This document shows positions 46,001 to 57,136 of a DNA stretch of 64,000 bases, piece by piece (the stretch's first letter is position 1; the number at the start of each line of letters is the position of its first letter). This stretch comes from Candidatus Gastranaerophilales bacterium. GTDB lineage: Bacteria; Cyanobacteriota; Vampirovibrionia; Gastranaerophilales; Gastranaerophilaceae. Below the pieces are notes generated by a model, which was not told where the DNA came from, made no database searches, and saw nothing but the letters and a program-made list of their open reading frames with translations. Location of the stretch: the NCBI GenBank assembly GCA_944325065.1, contig CALUYS010000003.1, forward strand, positions 62,001 through 126,000, in the 5' to 3' direction. The translations under genes were made by a program, and so were the position numbers.

Positions 46001-46816
46001 ATGTTTTATATTTTAAAAAAAATATTCTTATTGTTTTTAAGTTTTTGTTTTACACAAATTATAGTATTTGCCCAACAAAATTTATTAATAATTTCAGACT
46101 ATAAAAATCCTATCCCTAAACATTATTTTATTTATAGCGGCATTTCAAATTTAATTGGTTCAGAAATTGAAAACGAAATAAATAAAGGTAATAAAGTAAA
46201 AGCAATAAATATTAACAATATAAACACTAAGTTAGAAAAAAAACAAATAGAAAATTGTATTAATTTATTTAAATATTCAAATTCAATAGATTATAAAACA
46301 TTAAAACAACTTGGAAAAGAATCAAATGCTTCAAAAGTTTTATTTGTAAATTCAAGTATTGATACCCAAAGAGAGTTTTTACACCCAACTATATGGTATA
46401 AGTTAAGTATCGCAGGTGAAGGAACAGTGAAATCTGCTATTATTATAAATTCTTCTTTTACACTTATTGATATACTTAAAGAATCTATATTATGGCAATA
46501 TGATTGTGAAGATATAGTAAAATCAAAAAATCAGGATATTATCCCAATTAGCACTTATGAAAATACTCAAATGCTTGAAATAAAAAAACAAACGTTAAAA
46601 ACAATTACCGATGCAGCTAAATGTATTGAGTATAGAACATTCTATGAAGATTATCCCGGTAATAAAGAAGTTTTACCTCCTCAACCTTTAATGAAAGGTG
46701 AAATAATCCCATCTTTTTATAATAAAACAAAAGAGCAAACTAAAAAGACTATAAAAAAATCAAAAGAAAAAATAAACCAATACAAAAAAGAACATTATAT
46801 TTTTGAAAATTTATAA
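46001..46816 (+). CDS. Exported hypothetical protein, 271 residues
   Basis: A signal peptide is present (KIFLLFLSFCFTQIIVFA, about residues 7-24), followed by a soluble alpha/beta protein. A segment KQLGKESNASKVLFVNSSID resembles the periplasmic lipoprotein-like proteins that sense envelope state, but the similarity is weak. The C-terminus is lysine-rich with proline-containing PPQPLMKG. No cysteine lipobox. Unknown family. It precedes the small membrane protein and the kinase pair and could be exported to the periplasm as a partner, which is inference. Confidence 0.7.
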   Translation: MFYILKKIFLLFLSFCFTQIIVFAQQNLLIISDYKNPIPKHYFIYSGISNLIGSEIENEINKGNKVKAININNINTKLEKKQIENCINLFKYSNSIDYKTLKQLGKESNASKVLFVNSSIDTQREFLHPTIWYKLSIAGEGTVKSAIIINSSFTLIDILKESILWQYDCEDIVKSKNQDIIPISTYENTQMLEIKKQTLKTITDAAKCIEYRTFYEDYPGNKEVLPPQPLMKGEIIPSFYNKTKEQTKKTIKKSKEKINQYKKEHYIFENL

Positions 46817-46878
46817 AAAGTATAGCTTTTAAAAATATAAAAAATATGATATATTAACTAGTAGATGGATAAAAAATT

Positions 46879-47109
46879 ATGGAAAATAGTTCTTATAAAA
46901 TAAGTATATGTGGTTTATTTGCAAGTAGTGCCATTATTGTTTATGGTGTCATAATATTTTATCGAACTTTTTCTTTTGATTTAACAACTGTTTTATATGC
47001 TTTAAAAAATCTTTCAATAGCAGGTTTTATATTTGGTTTCTTAGGATTAAAAATTGGAGAAATAGTTGATTATTCTATTATAAAAAAAAATAAAAAGTTT
47101 AAATTTTAA
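46879..47109 (+). CDS. Small two-helix membrane protein
   Basis: A 76-residue protein with two hydrophobic helices (ISICGLFASSAIIVYGVIIF and NLSIAGFIFGFLGLKIG) and a basic tail ending KKNKKFKF. No named family recognised. It lies 62 bp after the exported protein and 15 bp before the kinase. It is probably part of the operon with the kinase and HD-GYP genes and could be an accessory to the membrane kinase. Confidence 0.7.
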   Translation: MENSSYKISICGLFASSAIIVYGVIIFYRTFSFDLTTVLYALKNLSIAGFIFGFLGLKIGEIVDYSIIKKNKKFKF

Positions 47110-47124
47110 AGATGGAGTTTTAGT

Positions 47125-48741
47125 ATGTTTTCATGGCTTAATAAAATCAAAAGAACGTTAAAATTAGAATTTACATTGCTTACAAGTTTACTTGTAATGT
47201 TAATTGTTTTGTCAATATCATTTTATGTAATGACATTTGTCAAAAATTTGTCTCAAAATGCATCAAATCAATCACTTATGTTAAATGAGACAATTGCAAG
47301 AATGGTAACCGAAATGGTTGAAAATGGTACAAAAACTAATTCATTGTCAAAAATTCAAACTGATATTGAAAATATGATGAAGGTTAATTTGTTGGCTTAT
47401 GTTGTTGTAAGAAATGTTGATACAAAATTAATTGAGTTTTCAACATTACCTGATCTTAAAAATAAAAAATCATTTCCAAGTAATAATTTAATTTCAGAAA
47501 TTAGACAAAAAAATAAAATACCATATTATGAACGTGAAACGTATAGTCTTGTAAATAGTTTTCCAAAATATACTGTTCATATAGGGTTTTATCAAGATCC
47601 AGTTTTAGTTTCTTCATTAGATACTTTTAGAAAAAATCTAGCAGGTTTAGTAGGAATTTTTATATGTTTAGGGTTGTTATTATCTCGTTCAATGGTGAAT
47701 ATGGTTATAAGACCTATTAATCAACTTGTTGATTCAAGTACTAAAATGGCACAAGGTGATTTATCAAATAGAATTCAAGAATGTGTATATATTGAAATAA
47801 ATAGACTTATTTTTGCATATAATGTTATGGCTACTAATTTACAACAATTTTATAATTCTCTAGAAAATAAAGTTAAAGAAAGAACAGAAGAATTAAATAG
47901 TGCTTTAAATGAACTTAAACAAACACAAGCTATGATGGTTCATAGTGAAAAAATGAAATCATTAGGTGAACTTGTAGCAGGTGTAACTCATGAAATTAAT
48001 AATCCAGTTAATTTTATATATGGTAATTTAATATATTTAAAAGATTATACTCGGCAATTGTTTGAACTTATTGATAAATATAATGAATATGAAGATGAAT
48101 TATCAGATACACATCGTGATGAAGTTGAAAAAAAGAAAAAAGAAATCGATATTGAATTTATAAGAAGTGACTTGCCTTCTTTACTTCATAGCTGTGAAGA
48201 AGGCACCAATAGAACAAAAAATATTGTTGCTGACTTAAAGAACTTTTCACGTATGGAAGAAGCCATATTTAGTGATGTAAATTTACCGCCTGAAATTGAT
48301 ACAATTTTAAATATATTACATAGTAAATATAAAGATAGAATAAAAATCCATAAAGAATATGAAGAAAATTTACCAATGATCGAAGCATATGGAGGTCAGT
48401 TAAATCAAGTTTTAATGAATATACTTGATAATTCAATTGGAGCAATTAAGCAAGAAGGTAATATTTGGATTAATATTCATACCCAAAAAGATAAAAATAA
48501 GTGTATTATTCAAATTAAAGACGATGGTTGTGGAATGGATGAGGAAACTAAAGATAAAATATTTAATCCATTTTTTACAACAAAACCAGTAGGACAAGGA
48601 ACTGGGCTTGGATTATCAATAAGTTATAAAATTATACAAAATCACAATGGACAAATTATTGTAGATTCAAAATTAAATGAGGGAACTACATTTAATATTG
48701 AATTACCGATAAATCAATTACAACAAAAAGTAAATATATAG
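47125..48741 (+). CDS. Membrane sensor histidine kinase
   Basis: A 538-residue kinase. Two membrane helices (about 16-40 and 171-195) bracket a periplasmic sensor of about 130 residues. A HAMP domain (about 185-245, IRPINQLVDSSTKMAQGDLS), coiled coil (to 275), and H box (VAGVTHEINNPVNF, H289) follow. The ATPase domain shows NILDNSIGAIKQ, DDGCGMDEE and GQGTGLGLSISYKI. It lies 17 bp upstream of an HD-GYP response regulator, its likely partner. Confidence 0.92.
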   Translation: MFSWLNKIKRTLKLEFTLLTSLLVMLIVLSISFYVMTFVKNLSQNASNQSLMLNETIARMVTEMVENGTKTNSLSKIQTDIENMMKVNLLAYVVVRNVDTKLIEFSTLPDLKNKKSFPSNNLISEIRQKNKIPYYERETYSLVNSFPKYTVHIGFYQDPVLVSSLDTFRKNLAGLVGIFICLGLLLSRSMVNMVIRPINQLVDSSTKMAQGDLSNRIQECVYIEINRLIFAYNVMATNLQQFYNSLENKVKERTEELNSALNELKQTQAMMVHSEKMKSLGELVAGVTHEINNPVNFIYGNLIYLKDYTRQLFELIDKYNEYEDELSDTHRDEVEKKKKEIDIEFIRSDLPSLLHSCEEGTNRTKNIVADLKNFSRMEEAIFSDVNLPPEIDTILNILHSKYKDRIKIHKEYEENLPMIEAYGGQLNQVLMNILDNSIGAIKQEGNIWINIHTQKDKNKCIIQIKDDGCGMDEETKDKIFNPFFTTKPVGQGTGLGLSISYKIIQNHNGQIIVDSKLNEGTTFNIELPINQLQQKVNI

Positions 48742-48758
48742 TATAGTTAGGTGAAAAA

Positions 48759-49766
48759 ATGGATTATAATACTATTTTAATTGTGGATGATGAAACAGAT
48801 AATTTAGCTTTGTTATATCGAATATTTAGAAACAAATATACAATTTTAAAAACAACATCCCCAATTGAAGGATTGGAAATATTAAAAAATAATAATGTAA
48901 ATATAGTAATATCTGACCATAAAATGCCTGTTATGGATGGTATTGAATTTTTAGAAAATGTTGCTAAATATAATTCTGATATAATAAGAATACTTGTTAC
49001 TGCATTTTCAGATGCATCAATACTAATTGATTCAATAAATAGAGCATCTATATATCAATATGTGAAAAAGCCATATAATCCACAAGAAATGACACTCATT
49101 GTTGAACAGGCTATGGAATATCAACAATTAAAAAAAGATAATAATATATTAGTTGCAGATTTAAAAGATTTATTTTCAGGAACAATAATGGCTATTATTG
49201 AAGCTTTAGATGCTAAAGATTCATTTACATTAGGTAGAAGCAGACGTGTTGCTTTTTATGCTTTAAAAATTGCTCAAAAGTTAGAATTAAGTAGAGAAGA
49301 ACAAATACAGATTGAACTTGCTGGATTATTACATGATATAGGTATGATAGGAATAAGTGATGATATACTTTATAAAACAGAACAGTTAACAAGCGAAGAG
49401 TATTCACAAATAAAAGAACACGTTCAACACGGTGTTAAAATTTTAAGTGAAATAAAACAGTTAAAAGATGTAATCGAAATAGTTAGATATCACCATGAAA
49501 AATACGATGGAAGTGGTTATCCTTTAGGAATAGTAGGAGATGATATACCATTGGGAGCAAGAATTATTGCAATATGTGATACTTTTGATTCAATGATATC
49601 ATACCGTGCATATCGTCCTGCATTGACTCCATATGAAGCTTTAAACAAAATTAAAACATTATCTTATACACAATTTGACCCAAACTTGGTACAAATTTTT
49701 GAAGAAGTATTCCCAGTTATAATAAATGAAATAAAAAATTACGATAATTTGTATTTGAAAATATAA
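48759..49766 (+). CDS. Response regulator with HD-GYP phosphodiesterase domain
   Basis: A 335-residue RpfG-like protein: receiver domain (D10, D11, D53 in ISDHKMP, T81, K103) and HD-GYP domain (HD at 192-193, HHEKYDGSGYP at 245-255, then LGARIIAICDTFDSM). HD-GYP domains hydrolyse cyclic di-GMP or related cyclic dinucleotides. The catalytic residues appear complete. It follows the kinase by 17 bp, giving a two-component system that controls a cyclic-dinucleotide signal. A strong hairpin follows. Confidence 0.93.
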   Translation: MDYNTILIVDDETDNLALLYRIFRNKYTILKTTSPIEGLEILKNNNVNIVISDHKMPVMDGIEFLENVAKYNSDIIRILVTAFSDASILIDSINRASIYQYVKKPYNPQEMTLIVEQAMEYQQLKKDNNILVADLKDLFSGTIMAIIEALDAKDSFTLGRSRRVAFYALKIAQKLELSREEQIQIELAGLLHDIGMIGISDDILYKTEQLTSEEYSQIKEHVQHGVKILSEIKQLKDVIEIVRYHHEKYDGSGYPLGIVGDDIPLGARIIAICDTFDSMISYRAYRPALTPYEALNKIKTLSYTQFDPNLVQIFEEVFPVIINEIKNYDNLYLKI

Positions 49767-49781
49767 TAATTATTATAAAAA

Positions 49782-49804
49782 AAGGTTGTTATGATAACAA
49801 CCTT
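49782..49804 (+). terminator. Hairpin after the HD-GYP gene
   Basis: A perfect 10-bp stem (49782-49791 with 49795-49804), three-base loop, with an A tract before the stem. A T-tract lies on the other strand, so it would also help terminate the reverse gene ending at 49843. Confidence 0.7.
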
Positions 49805-49810
49805 AAACGT

Positions 49811-49836
49811 TAAAACTAATTAAATTATTAGTTTTA
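49811..49836 (-). terminator. Second hairpin, for the reverse orphan membrane gene
   Basis: A perfect 10-bp A/T-rich stem (49811-49820 with 49827-49836) between the previous hairpin and the stop of the gene at 49843. Purely A/T stems are weak, so it is only a candidate. Confidence 0.45.
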
Positions 49837-49842
49837 ATGCAA

Positions 49843-50928
49843 TTAATGATGAGAATGTGTATGTGTATATAAATTTTGGTTTTTATCTCCATTACGATAT
49901 CCAATACCAGCTTTATAACCTGAAATTGAATATAAAATAGGCAAACAAGGTTCAATAAATTTTATACCGTTAAAAACACCAATAGTTGCGAAATCGTCGA
50001 TATGCAAGCCCATATCAGCAAGTTCAACTTTTCGTTCAGAGAAAAGTGAGTCTTTTTCTTGATTTTTTTCTTTTAGCAGTCTTTTTTGTTTTTCTTCTTT
50101 AGTTTCAAATATAGGATTAATTAATTTTTTGCTAATCCAATTGGCAATTGCACTTCCTCCAATGACTCCTGTAGTCATGATCCCAGAAGCCATAGCAATT
50201 ATACGAGCGGTGCTGCTTGATGCCCATTTTTGTCCCTTACTTGCAAGAAGTTCTAAAGCACCTAAGGCACCGGCTGCACCAACGTTACACAAGAAAATAT
50301 TTGCAAGATATTGAAAAGAGGCTTCTTTGACTTGATTTGGAACTTCTTTTTTCCAATTTTTCTTATCAGTAATAATATTTCCTGTAATACCTCCAATAAC
50401 ACCTCCTACAACTGGTAATAGACCAAGATAAGATAGACTTCCCAATTCTTTTATAATATCTTTTGCTTTTGTGCATACTGGTGGTGGAATAATTGAATCT
50501 AAGATTTTTTTAGCTTTTGTATTATCAAGATTTTTTAATTCTTCTCCCAATTCTTTTATTTGTTTTGGATTAAATGCTTTACCTTCACCACTTTTAGTAA
50601 TTAATTTTTTGGCTTTATCTGTTAAATTATTATTATTTTTCAAAATATCCTGAGCTATTTTTTTTTGAGATTCAATTGTTTTTTTAACAGAGAAATTTCC
50701 TAAAGTCTGTTTTGAGGCTAATAAAGCTCCTGCGATTGTTCCTGCAAGAACAAGTGCTGTTTTTATAAATGTATATTTCTTCTTTTTTTTAGGTGCTTTA
50801 TATGTTTCAATACCACATTTTATACAAGCTCCACCAATTAATAACCCTGGAGCAGCTTCCCCCAATCTTGCAACCACGACAGGCTGATCTATACTTTTCC
50901 CAAGAGCATTAAAAAAATTTATTTTCAT
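49843..50928 (-). CDS. Orphan membrane protein with histidine-rich tail, 361 residues
   Basis: I do not recognise this family. A basic patch, KAPKKKKKYTF (about 44-54), is followed by hydrophobic stretches such as TALVLAGTIAGALLAS, LSYLGLLPVVGGVIGGITG and IIAMASGIMTTGVIGGSAI, with several glycine-rich helices. These suggest a pore-like or membrane-bending protein. The short N-terminus (MKINFFNALG) has no classical signal. The C-terminus ends HTHSHH, which could bind metal. A hydrophilic segment of charged residues (about 275-310) separates the last helices. It is isolated, with its own hairpins and promoter side. Confidence 0.7.
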   Translation of the reverse strand: MKINFFNALGKSIDQPVVVARLGEAAPGLLIGGACIKCGIETYKAPKKKKKYTFIKTALVLAGTIAGALLASKQTLGNFSVKKTIESQKKIAQDILKNNNNLTDKAKKLITKSGEGKAFNPKQIKELGEELKNLDNTKAKKILDSIIPPPVCTKAKDIIKELGSLSYLGLLPVVGGVIGGITGNIITDKKNWKKEVPNQVKEASFQYLANIFLCNVGAAGALGALELLASKGQKWASSSTARIIAMASGIMTTGVIGGSAIANWISKKLINPIFETKEEKQKRLLKEKNQEKDSLFSERKVELADMGLHIDDFATIGVFNGIKFIEPCLPILYSISGYKAGIGYRNGDKNQNLYTHTHSHH

Positions 50929-51072
50929 ATAAACTCACTTTCTAAATGTTCGTTTCCCCAAACACTTTATGTTTAAATTGTACGTTGTGCCAAACATTAT
51001 GTCAATAGTTATATTAATTTTTGTAAAGTTGTTAAATAATACCAAAAAGCACTATGATAAATAAGTATTACA

Positions 51073-51081
51073 TGATATAAT
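51073..51081 (+). promoter_or_regulatory. Extended -10 promoter for the Bax-inhibitor-1 gene
   Basis: TGATATAAT, a TGn-extended consensus -10 element, lies about 34 bp before the strong ribosome site and ATG at 51115. No clear -35 box is seen, as expected for an extended -10 promoter. Confidence 0.4.
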
Positions 51082-51114
51082 GCTATATAATAAGAGGAAT
51101 AAGGAGGTTTTTTT

Positions 51115-51858
51115 ATGTTTAACAATAATCCCGTAATACAGGAAAGTGCACTTAGAGGTGAAAATTATAATACTATTTCGCCTCCAATGACAATTGGAGG
51201 TTCTATAATAAAAACATTTGTTTTGTTATTATTTCTAATAATTCCGGCTTTTGTAACTTGGTATCAATTTACATTGGGTTATATGGATAAAGTTCAATTT
51301 ATAATGATAACTGGTCTTATTGTTGGATTTATTTTAGCTCTTATAATTACATTCAAACAAAGTTTTTCGCCGTATTTAGCACCAATTTATGCTTTTTGTG
51401 AGGGGGCTTTTTTAGGCGGATTTTCTGCTCAAATTGAGGCAGTATATCCTGGAATTGCTATTCAATCAATTGCTCTTACATTTATGACTACATTTACCAT
51501 GCTCGCTATATATAAAACTGGAATAATAAAAGTTACTGATAAATTTAGAGCTATATTATTATCTGCAATGGGTGGTATTTTTCTTTTATATTTAGTGTCA
51601 TTCATTTTAAGTTTTTTTGGTAAACAAATACCATATCTTTTTTCATCTTCGCCAATTGGCATAGGTTTTAGTATTTTTGTTGTAATTATTGCGGCTTTAA
51701 GTTTGTTGCCTAATTTTGATTTTATCGAAAAAGGAACGCAAATGATGCTTCCTAAATATATGGAATGGTATAGTGCATTTGGAGTTATGGTAACACTTGT
51801 TTGGTTATATATGGAAATTGTAAGACTTCTTGCAAAATTAAGAGATAGTAATCGTTAG
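51115..51858 (+). CDS. Bax inhibitor-1/YccA family membrane protein
   Basis: A 247-residue protein with seven membrane helices, belonging to the BI-1/YccA family; related proteins modulate calcium leak and membrane-protease control. The C-terminal EWYSAFGVMVTLVWLYMEI followed by VRLLAKL is the family signature. PIYAFCEGAFLGGFSAQ is also conserved. The start has a strong AAGGAGG site. It is transcribed alone and a hairpin follows. Confidence 0.92.
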   Translation: MFNNNPVIQESALRGENYNTISPPMTIGGSIIKTFVLLLFLIIPAFVTWYQFTLGYMDKVQFIMITGLIVGFILALIITFKQSFSPYLAPIYAFCEGAFLGGFSAQIEAVYPGIAIQSIALTFMTTFTMLAIYKTGIIKVTDKFRAILLSAMGGIFLLYLVSFILSFFGKQIPYLFSSSPIGIGFSIFVVIIAALSLLPNFDFIEKGTQMMLPKYMEWYSAFGVMVTLVWLYMEIVRLLAKLRDSNR

Positions 51859-51889
51859 TAAAATAATTAATAAACTTGCTCTATAACTA

Positions 51890-51924
51890 AAAGTATGCTT
51901 TAATATTAATATAAAGCATACTTT
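51890..51924 (+). terminator. Hairpin between the Bax-inhibitor-1 gene and ndk
   Basis: A perfect 13-bp stem (51890-51902 with 51912-51924) and a T-rich run after it. Confidence 0.7.
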
Positions 51925-51946
51925 AGTTTTATAGAGAGTTAATCCT

Positions 51947-53528
<1,582 letters not shown>

Positions 53529-53533
53529 TTTTT

Positions 53534-53944
53534 TTATTTTTCTGTACTCATAATATAAGCATTACAAGCACTAACAAATCTTGTAACAAATTGTCCAATT
53601 TTACAAGCAAGAAGTATAAAATTCCAAGTAGCGAATCCCAAAGGTGTGATTGAAGATTTTTTATTGAGAAAATCTTCAAAATATTTAACCATACCTCTAG
53701 GTCCATATATAACACCAATATCACATAATAAACCAACGGCACAATGGATATATCCTTCTTTGTTACGTCCATCTAAAAACTGTCCTGCACCAGGACATAT
53801 CGCAGAAGCACAAGCTTTTGTTATTTTTTTATCCAAAAAAGAAGATTTATCATTTTTCCTTTGCTGTTTATTAACATTATCAAATGCTGTAGATGTTCCA
53901 ATTATATTTAACATATTCACAATACTTTTATAAATACTTATCAA
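53534..53944 (-). CDS. Small orphan membrane protein with TM2-like segment
   Basis: A 136-residue protein. ICPGAGQFLDGRNKEGYI (about 50-67) followed by a helix resembles TM2-type membrane domains of bacteria (PGxGQFYxGRxxxG). A second hydrophobic part (PLGFATWNFILLACKIG) follows. No family can be assigned beyond that. Start uncertain: ATG at 53944 or at 53914. It converges with tgt, leaving only five bases between the stop codons. Confidence 0.65.
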   Translation of the reverse strand: MISIYKSIVNMLNIIGTSTAFDNVNKQQRKNDKSSFLDKKITKACASAICPGAGQFLDGRNKEGYIHCAVGLLCDIGVIYGPRGMVKYFEDFLNKKSSITPLGFATWNFILLACKIGQFVTRFVSACNAYIMSTEK

Positions 53945-54014
53945 TACTATATAAAAATTTATATATGAAAATATTTACATTTAAAACCTATAAATTAATA
54001 AAAATTTACAAATC

Positions 54015-56972
54015 TCAAGCGCTTAAGCTAAATATTTCCATAATTTCATTATCAGATAATTCCGTTATCATTTTTTCGCCTTCAAAAACAGCCATATCAG
54101 CAAGTTTTTGTTTGGACTTAATTATTTCATCAATTTTTTCCTCAAAAGTACCTAAAGTAATAAGTCTATGAACCATAACATTTTTATCCTGTCCTATACG
54201 ATATGCTCTATCTGTTGCTTGATCTTCAACAGCAGGATTCCACCACAAATCATAGTGAATAACATTTGATGCAGCTGTGAGGTTTAAACCAGTACCACCT
54301 GCTTTTAATGACAATATCATTAATTTTCTATTTTCATCATTTTGATATAAATCAATCATCTTTTCACGTTCAATACGAGTCAAAGAACCATGGAAAAATA
54401 AAGGTTCCATATTTATTTCATTGGTAATCATCTCAGTCAGAATAGCTCCCATTTCTTTATATTGAGTAAAAATAACAGCCTTTTCTCCATTTTCTATTAT
54501 TTTAGATAACAAATCCATCAACTTTTGAGCTTTACCTGAATTTTCATAAGACATACTACCTGATTTTAAATAATGATAAGGATGGTTGCATATCTGCTTT
54601 AATGTCGTGATAAGTTTAAAAATCATACCACGACGATTTATACCGTTTAATTTTGTAATTTCTCCCATAATCTGTTCAAGGACACGATTATATAGAATAG
54701 TTTGAGCTTTAGTTAAATAACAATAATCATCAATAACAAGCTTTTCAGGCAAATCATTAATTATTGTTTTATCTGTTTTTAATCGTCTTAAGACAAAAGG
54801 TGAAACACAAAGTTTAAGTTTTTGAGCCCTTTTTGTTTCTTTAAATTTTTCAATGGGTATTGCATATGATCTTTGAAATTCTTTTAAAGTTCCTAAATAT
54901 CCTTTATTTATAAAATCAAATATACTCCATAATTCAGTCAATCTATTTTCAACAGGAGTTCCTGTCATTGCAACTCGATAATCAGCCTTTAAAGATTTTA
55001 ATGCAATAGATTGAGATGTTTCTGGATTTTTAATATTCTGAGCTTCATCAACAATTAACATACCCCATTTTTTTTTCTTAAACTCTTCAAAATCAATACG
55101 TAGTATAGCAAAAGTTGTTATAACAACATCAGCTTGTGTTTCCAATTTTCTTTCCGGACCGTGGTATATTAGTGATTTTAAAGACTTAGCAAACATATTT
55201 AATTCTTTGACCCAATTACCAACTAAAGTTGTTGGACAAACAATCAAAACTTGTCCTTTAATTTTTTTCATTTCTTTCATTTTTAAAATCAAACTTATAA
55301 CTTGAATAGTTTTACCTAGACCCATATCATCAGCAATACAAGAACCAAAACCCTTTATTGAATTTGTATATAACCATTTGAACCCATTTTCTTGATATTT
55401 ACGTAAAACGCCTTTTAATTCATTTGGAACTTCAATATCTTCATGCTTATTTATATCATTAACTATTTTCATAAATGCTTCATCATAATCAAATTCAATA
55501 TCCTTAATTTGACGACTATAAGCCAAATTAAGAATTTCAAGATTAGTCAATTCTTTTTCTTCAATATCAAGATTAGTTATTTTTTTTATAATTTCATTTC
55601 TATCTTTCTCATCAATTAAAACATACATTCCATTATATTCAATTAAACCAGATTTATCTTTAGTTAAATTTTGAAATTCTTCAAGTGATAACTTTTCATC
55701 ACCTATATTTACATAAGCTTGAAACTTTAATATTTCACTTATTTTTATTGTGCCACCATTTGGATTTGACATAAACTCTTGTAATTCTTTTTCTCGCTTA
55801 TCTTTAATTTGACTTGATATTGAAACACGAGGTATTATAATATTATCGAACTCATTTGGTAAAATAAGTTCAATTTTTGCTTTTTGTAAGTTATAATTAT
55901 TATGTGTAATAAGTTTATAAACTTCATTTAAAGATAAATTTTGACATTCATTTTGAATTATTTCACTTAATAGATCAGATTGTTTTTTTATGTATTCAAT
56001 TTGTTTCTCAATAATTAATCGAACATATATAGCATTTTGAGAAAAAATTATATCATTTTCATATATTTTGTTTAAATGTATTTTTTCACCTGTTTTTTTA
56101 TTTACAACATAAATTCTAAATACAAAATTATTTGCATCAATTTGTTGGACTTCAAACCTAGGAACAAAATCATATTTACCAATGTATATTTCATCAAGCC
56201 ATTGATCAATCAATTCAGCTAGATTATGTGAGGAAACAATTTTCTTATGTTCAAGTGGTTTTATAAAATATGTTGCATTTTTATATTGAGTAAATTTTTG
56301 AGATTTTGAATTTAAAAATTTAAATATTTGTGCATTTACATAATTATCTAGTAATTTTATTATTAAATTTTTATCTTTTAAATATGGTTTCCATTCTAAA
56401 TTTATAATTTGGTTTATAAGATTTGATACATCTTTATTTTCCTTAAATATCTGGTAACGAATAGAAAACAAATTACCATTTTCATAAACTTTTGGTATGA
56501 AATATAGTTTTTCAATAAGCCGATTTCCTAATTGAGATAAAATATTCATTAATTTAAAAGATTTTGTTGTGTAATCTAAATTTAAATATTCATTAAATGA
56601 ACAAAAATAATCCCATATCATTTCAAGTGGTACTTTATAGCCTTCTTTTTGTCCTAATTCTTCAATTTCCTGAAATTCGCTTTTTAAACGATACATTGAG
56701 CCTTTATTTTTAAGATAAAATTCAAAGTTAGTTTTTGGTGTAACAAATAATTCATAATTTTTTTTATTTTCATTTAAAAAATAAAAGTTTGTGTTTCTAA
56801 ATGGAGTATTAACATTATCAAAAGTTTGCGAATACTCTTCTTCAATAAGCTCATATATTGTAGATAATATGGTACGAAAACTTTTATTATCAAGTCCATT
56901 TGGATTTTCACTTAAGTTTAAAAATAATTCATCTAAATCATTTTTTTTTATTTTAAAGTTTAAATTTTCCAC
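54015..56972 (-). CDS. SNF2-family helicase/ATPase
   Basis: A 985-residue SWI2/SNF2-type DNA translocase. The N-terminal ~500 residues have no similarity I recognise but contain typical bacterial SNF2-linked helices. The helicase core starts near residue 525: DDMGLGKTIQVISL, the DEAQ box VDEAQNIKNPET, TGTPVENRLTELW, FHGSLTRIEREKM, then LKAGGTGLNLT and ATDRAYRIGQ. All motifs are intact. The likely role is chromatin-like remodelling, transcription or repair; the target is unknown. The start is GTG with AGAGAG before it. It diverges from bamA. Confidence 0.93.
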   Translation of the reverse strand: MENLNFKIKKNDLDELFLNLSENPNGLDNKSFRTILSTIYELIEEEYSQTFDNVNTPFRNTNFYFLNENKKNYELFVTPKTNFEFYLKNKGSMYRLKSEFQEIEELGQKEGYKVPLEMIWDYFCSFNEYLNLDYTTKSFKLMNILSQLGNRLIEKLYFIPKVYENGNLFSIRYQIFKENKDVSNLINQIINLEWKPYLKDKNLIIKLLDNYVNAQIFKFLNSKSQKFTQYKNATYFIKPLEHKKIVSSHNLAELIDQWLDEIYIGKYDFVPRFEVQQIDANNFVFRIYVVNKKTGEKIHLNKIYENDIIFSQNAIYVRLIIEKQIEYIKKQSDLLSEIIQNECQNLSLNEVYKLITHNNYNLQKAKIELILPNEFDNIIIPRVSISSQIKDKREKELQEFMSNPNGGTIKISEILKFQAYVNIGDEKLSLEEFQNLTKDKSGLIEYNGMYVLIDEKDRNEIIKKITNLDIEEKELTNLEILNLAYSRQIKDIEFDYDEAFMKIVNDINKHEDIEVPNELKGVLRKYQENGFKWLYTNSIKGFGSCIADDMGLGKTIQVISLILKMKEMKKIKGQVLIVCPTTLVGNWVKELNMFAKSLKSLIYHGPERKLETQADVVITTFAILRIDFEEFKKKKWGMLIVDEAQNIKNPETSQSIALKSLKADYRVAMTGTPVENRLTELWSIFDFINKGYLGTLKEFQRSYAIPIEKFKETKRAQKLKLCVSPFVLRRLKTDKTIINDLPEKLVIDDYCYLTKAQTILYNRVLEQIMGEITKLNGINRRGMIFKLITTLKQICNHPYHYLKSGSMSYENSGKAQKLMDLLSKIIENGEKAVIFTQYKEMGAILTEMITNEINMEPLFFHGSLTRIEREKMIDLYQNDENRKLMILSLKAGGTGLNLTAASNVIHYDLWWNPAVEDQATDRAYRIGQDKNVMVHRLITLGTFEEKIDEIIKSKQKLADMAVFEGEKMITELSDNEIMEIFSLSA

Positions 56973-57095
56973 TATTCTCTCTCATTTATACTCTTTATGA
57001 ACTAATATTGTATCAAAAAAATAAAATAAAAACCCTTAATTTATAATTTTTTGTAAAGTTTTTTTAATGGAAACTCTTCTATTTTTTTTAGTTAA

Positions 57096-57104
57096 TGTTA
57101 TAAT
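57096..57104 (+). promoter_or_regulatory. Extended -10 promoter for bamA
   Basis: TGTTATAAT, a TGn-extended consensus -10 box, lies 33 bp upstream of the bamA start. Same form as the element before the Bax-inhibitor-1 gene. Confidence 0.4.
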
Positions 57105-57136
57105 TTTTAATATACGAGTATATAAATTTAGATTAA

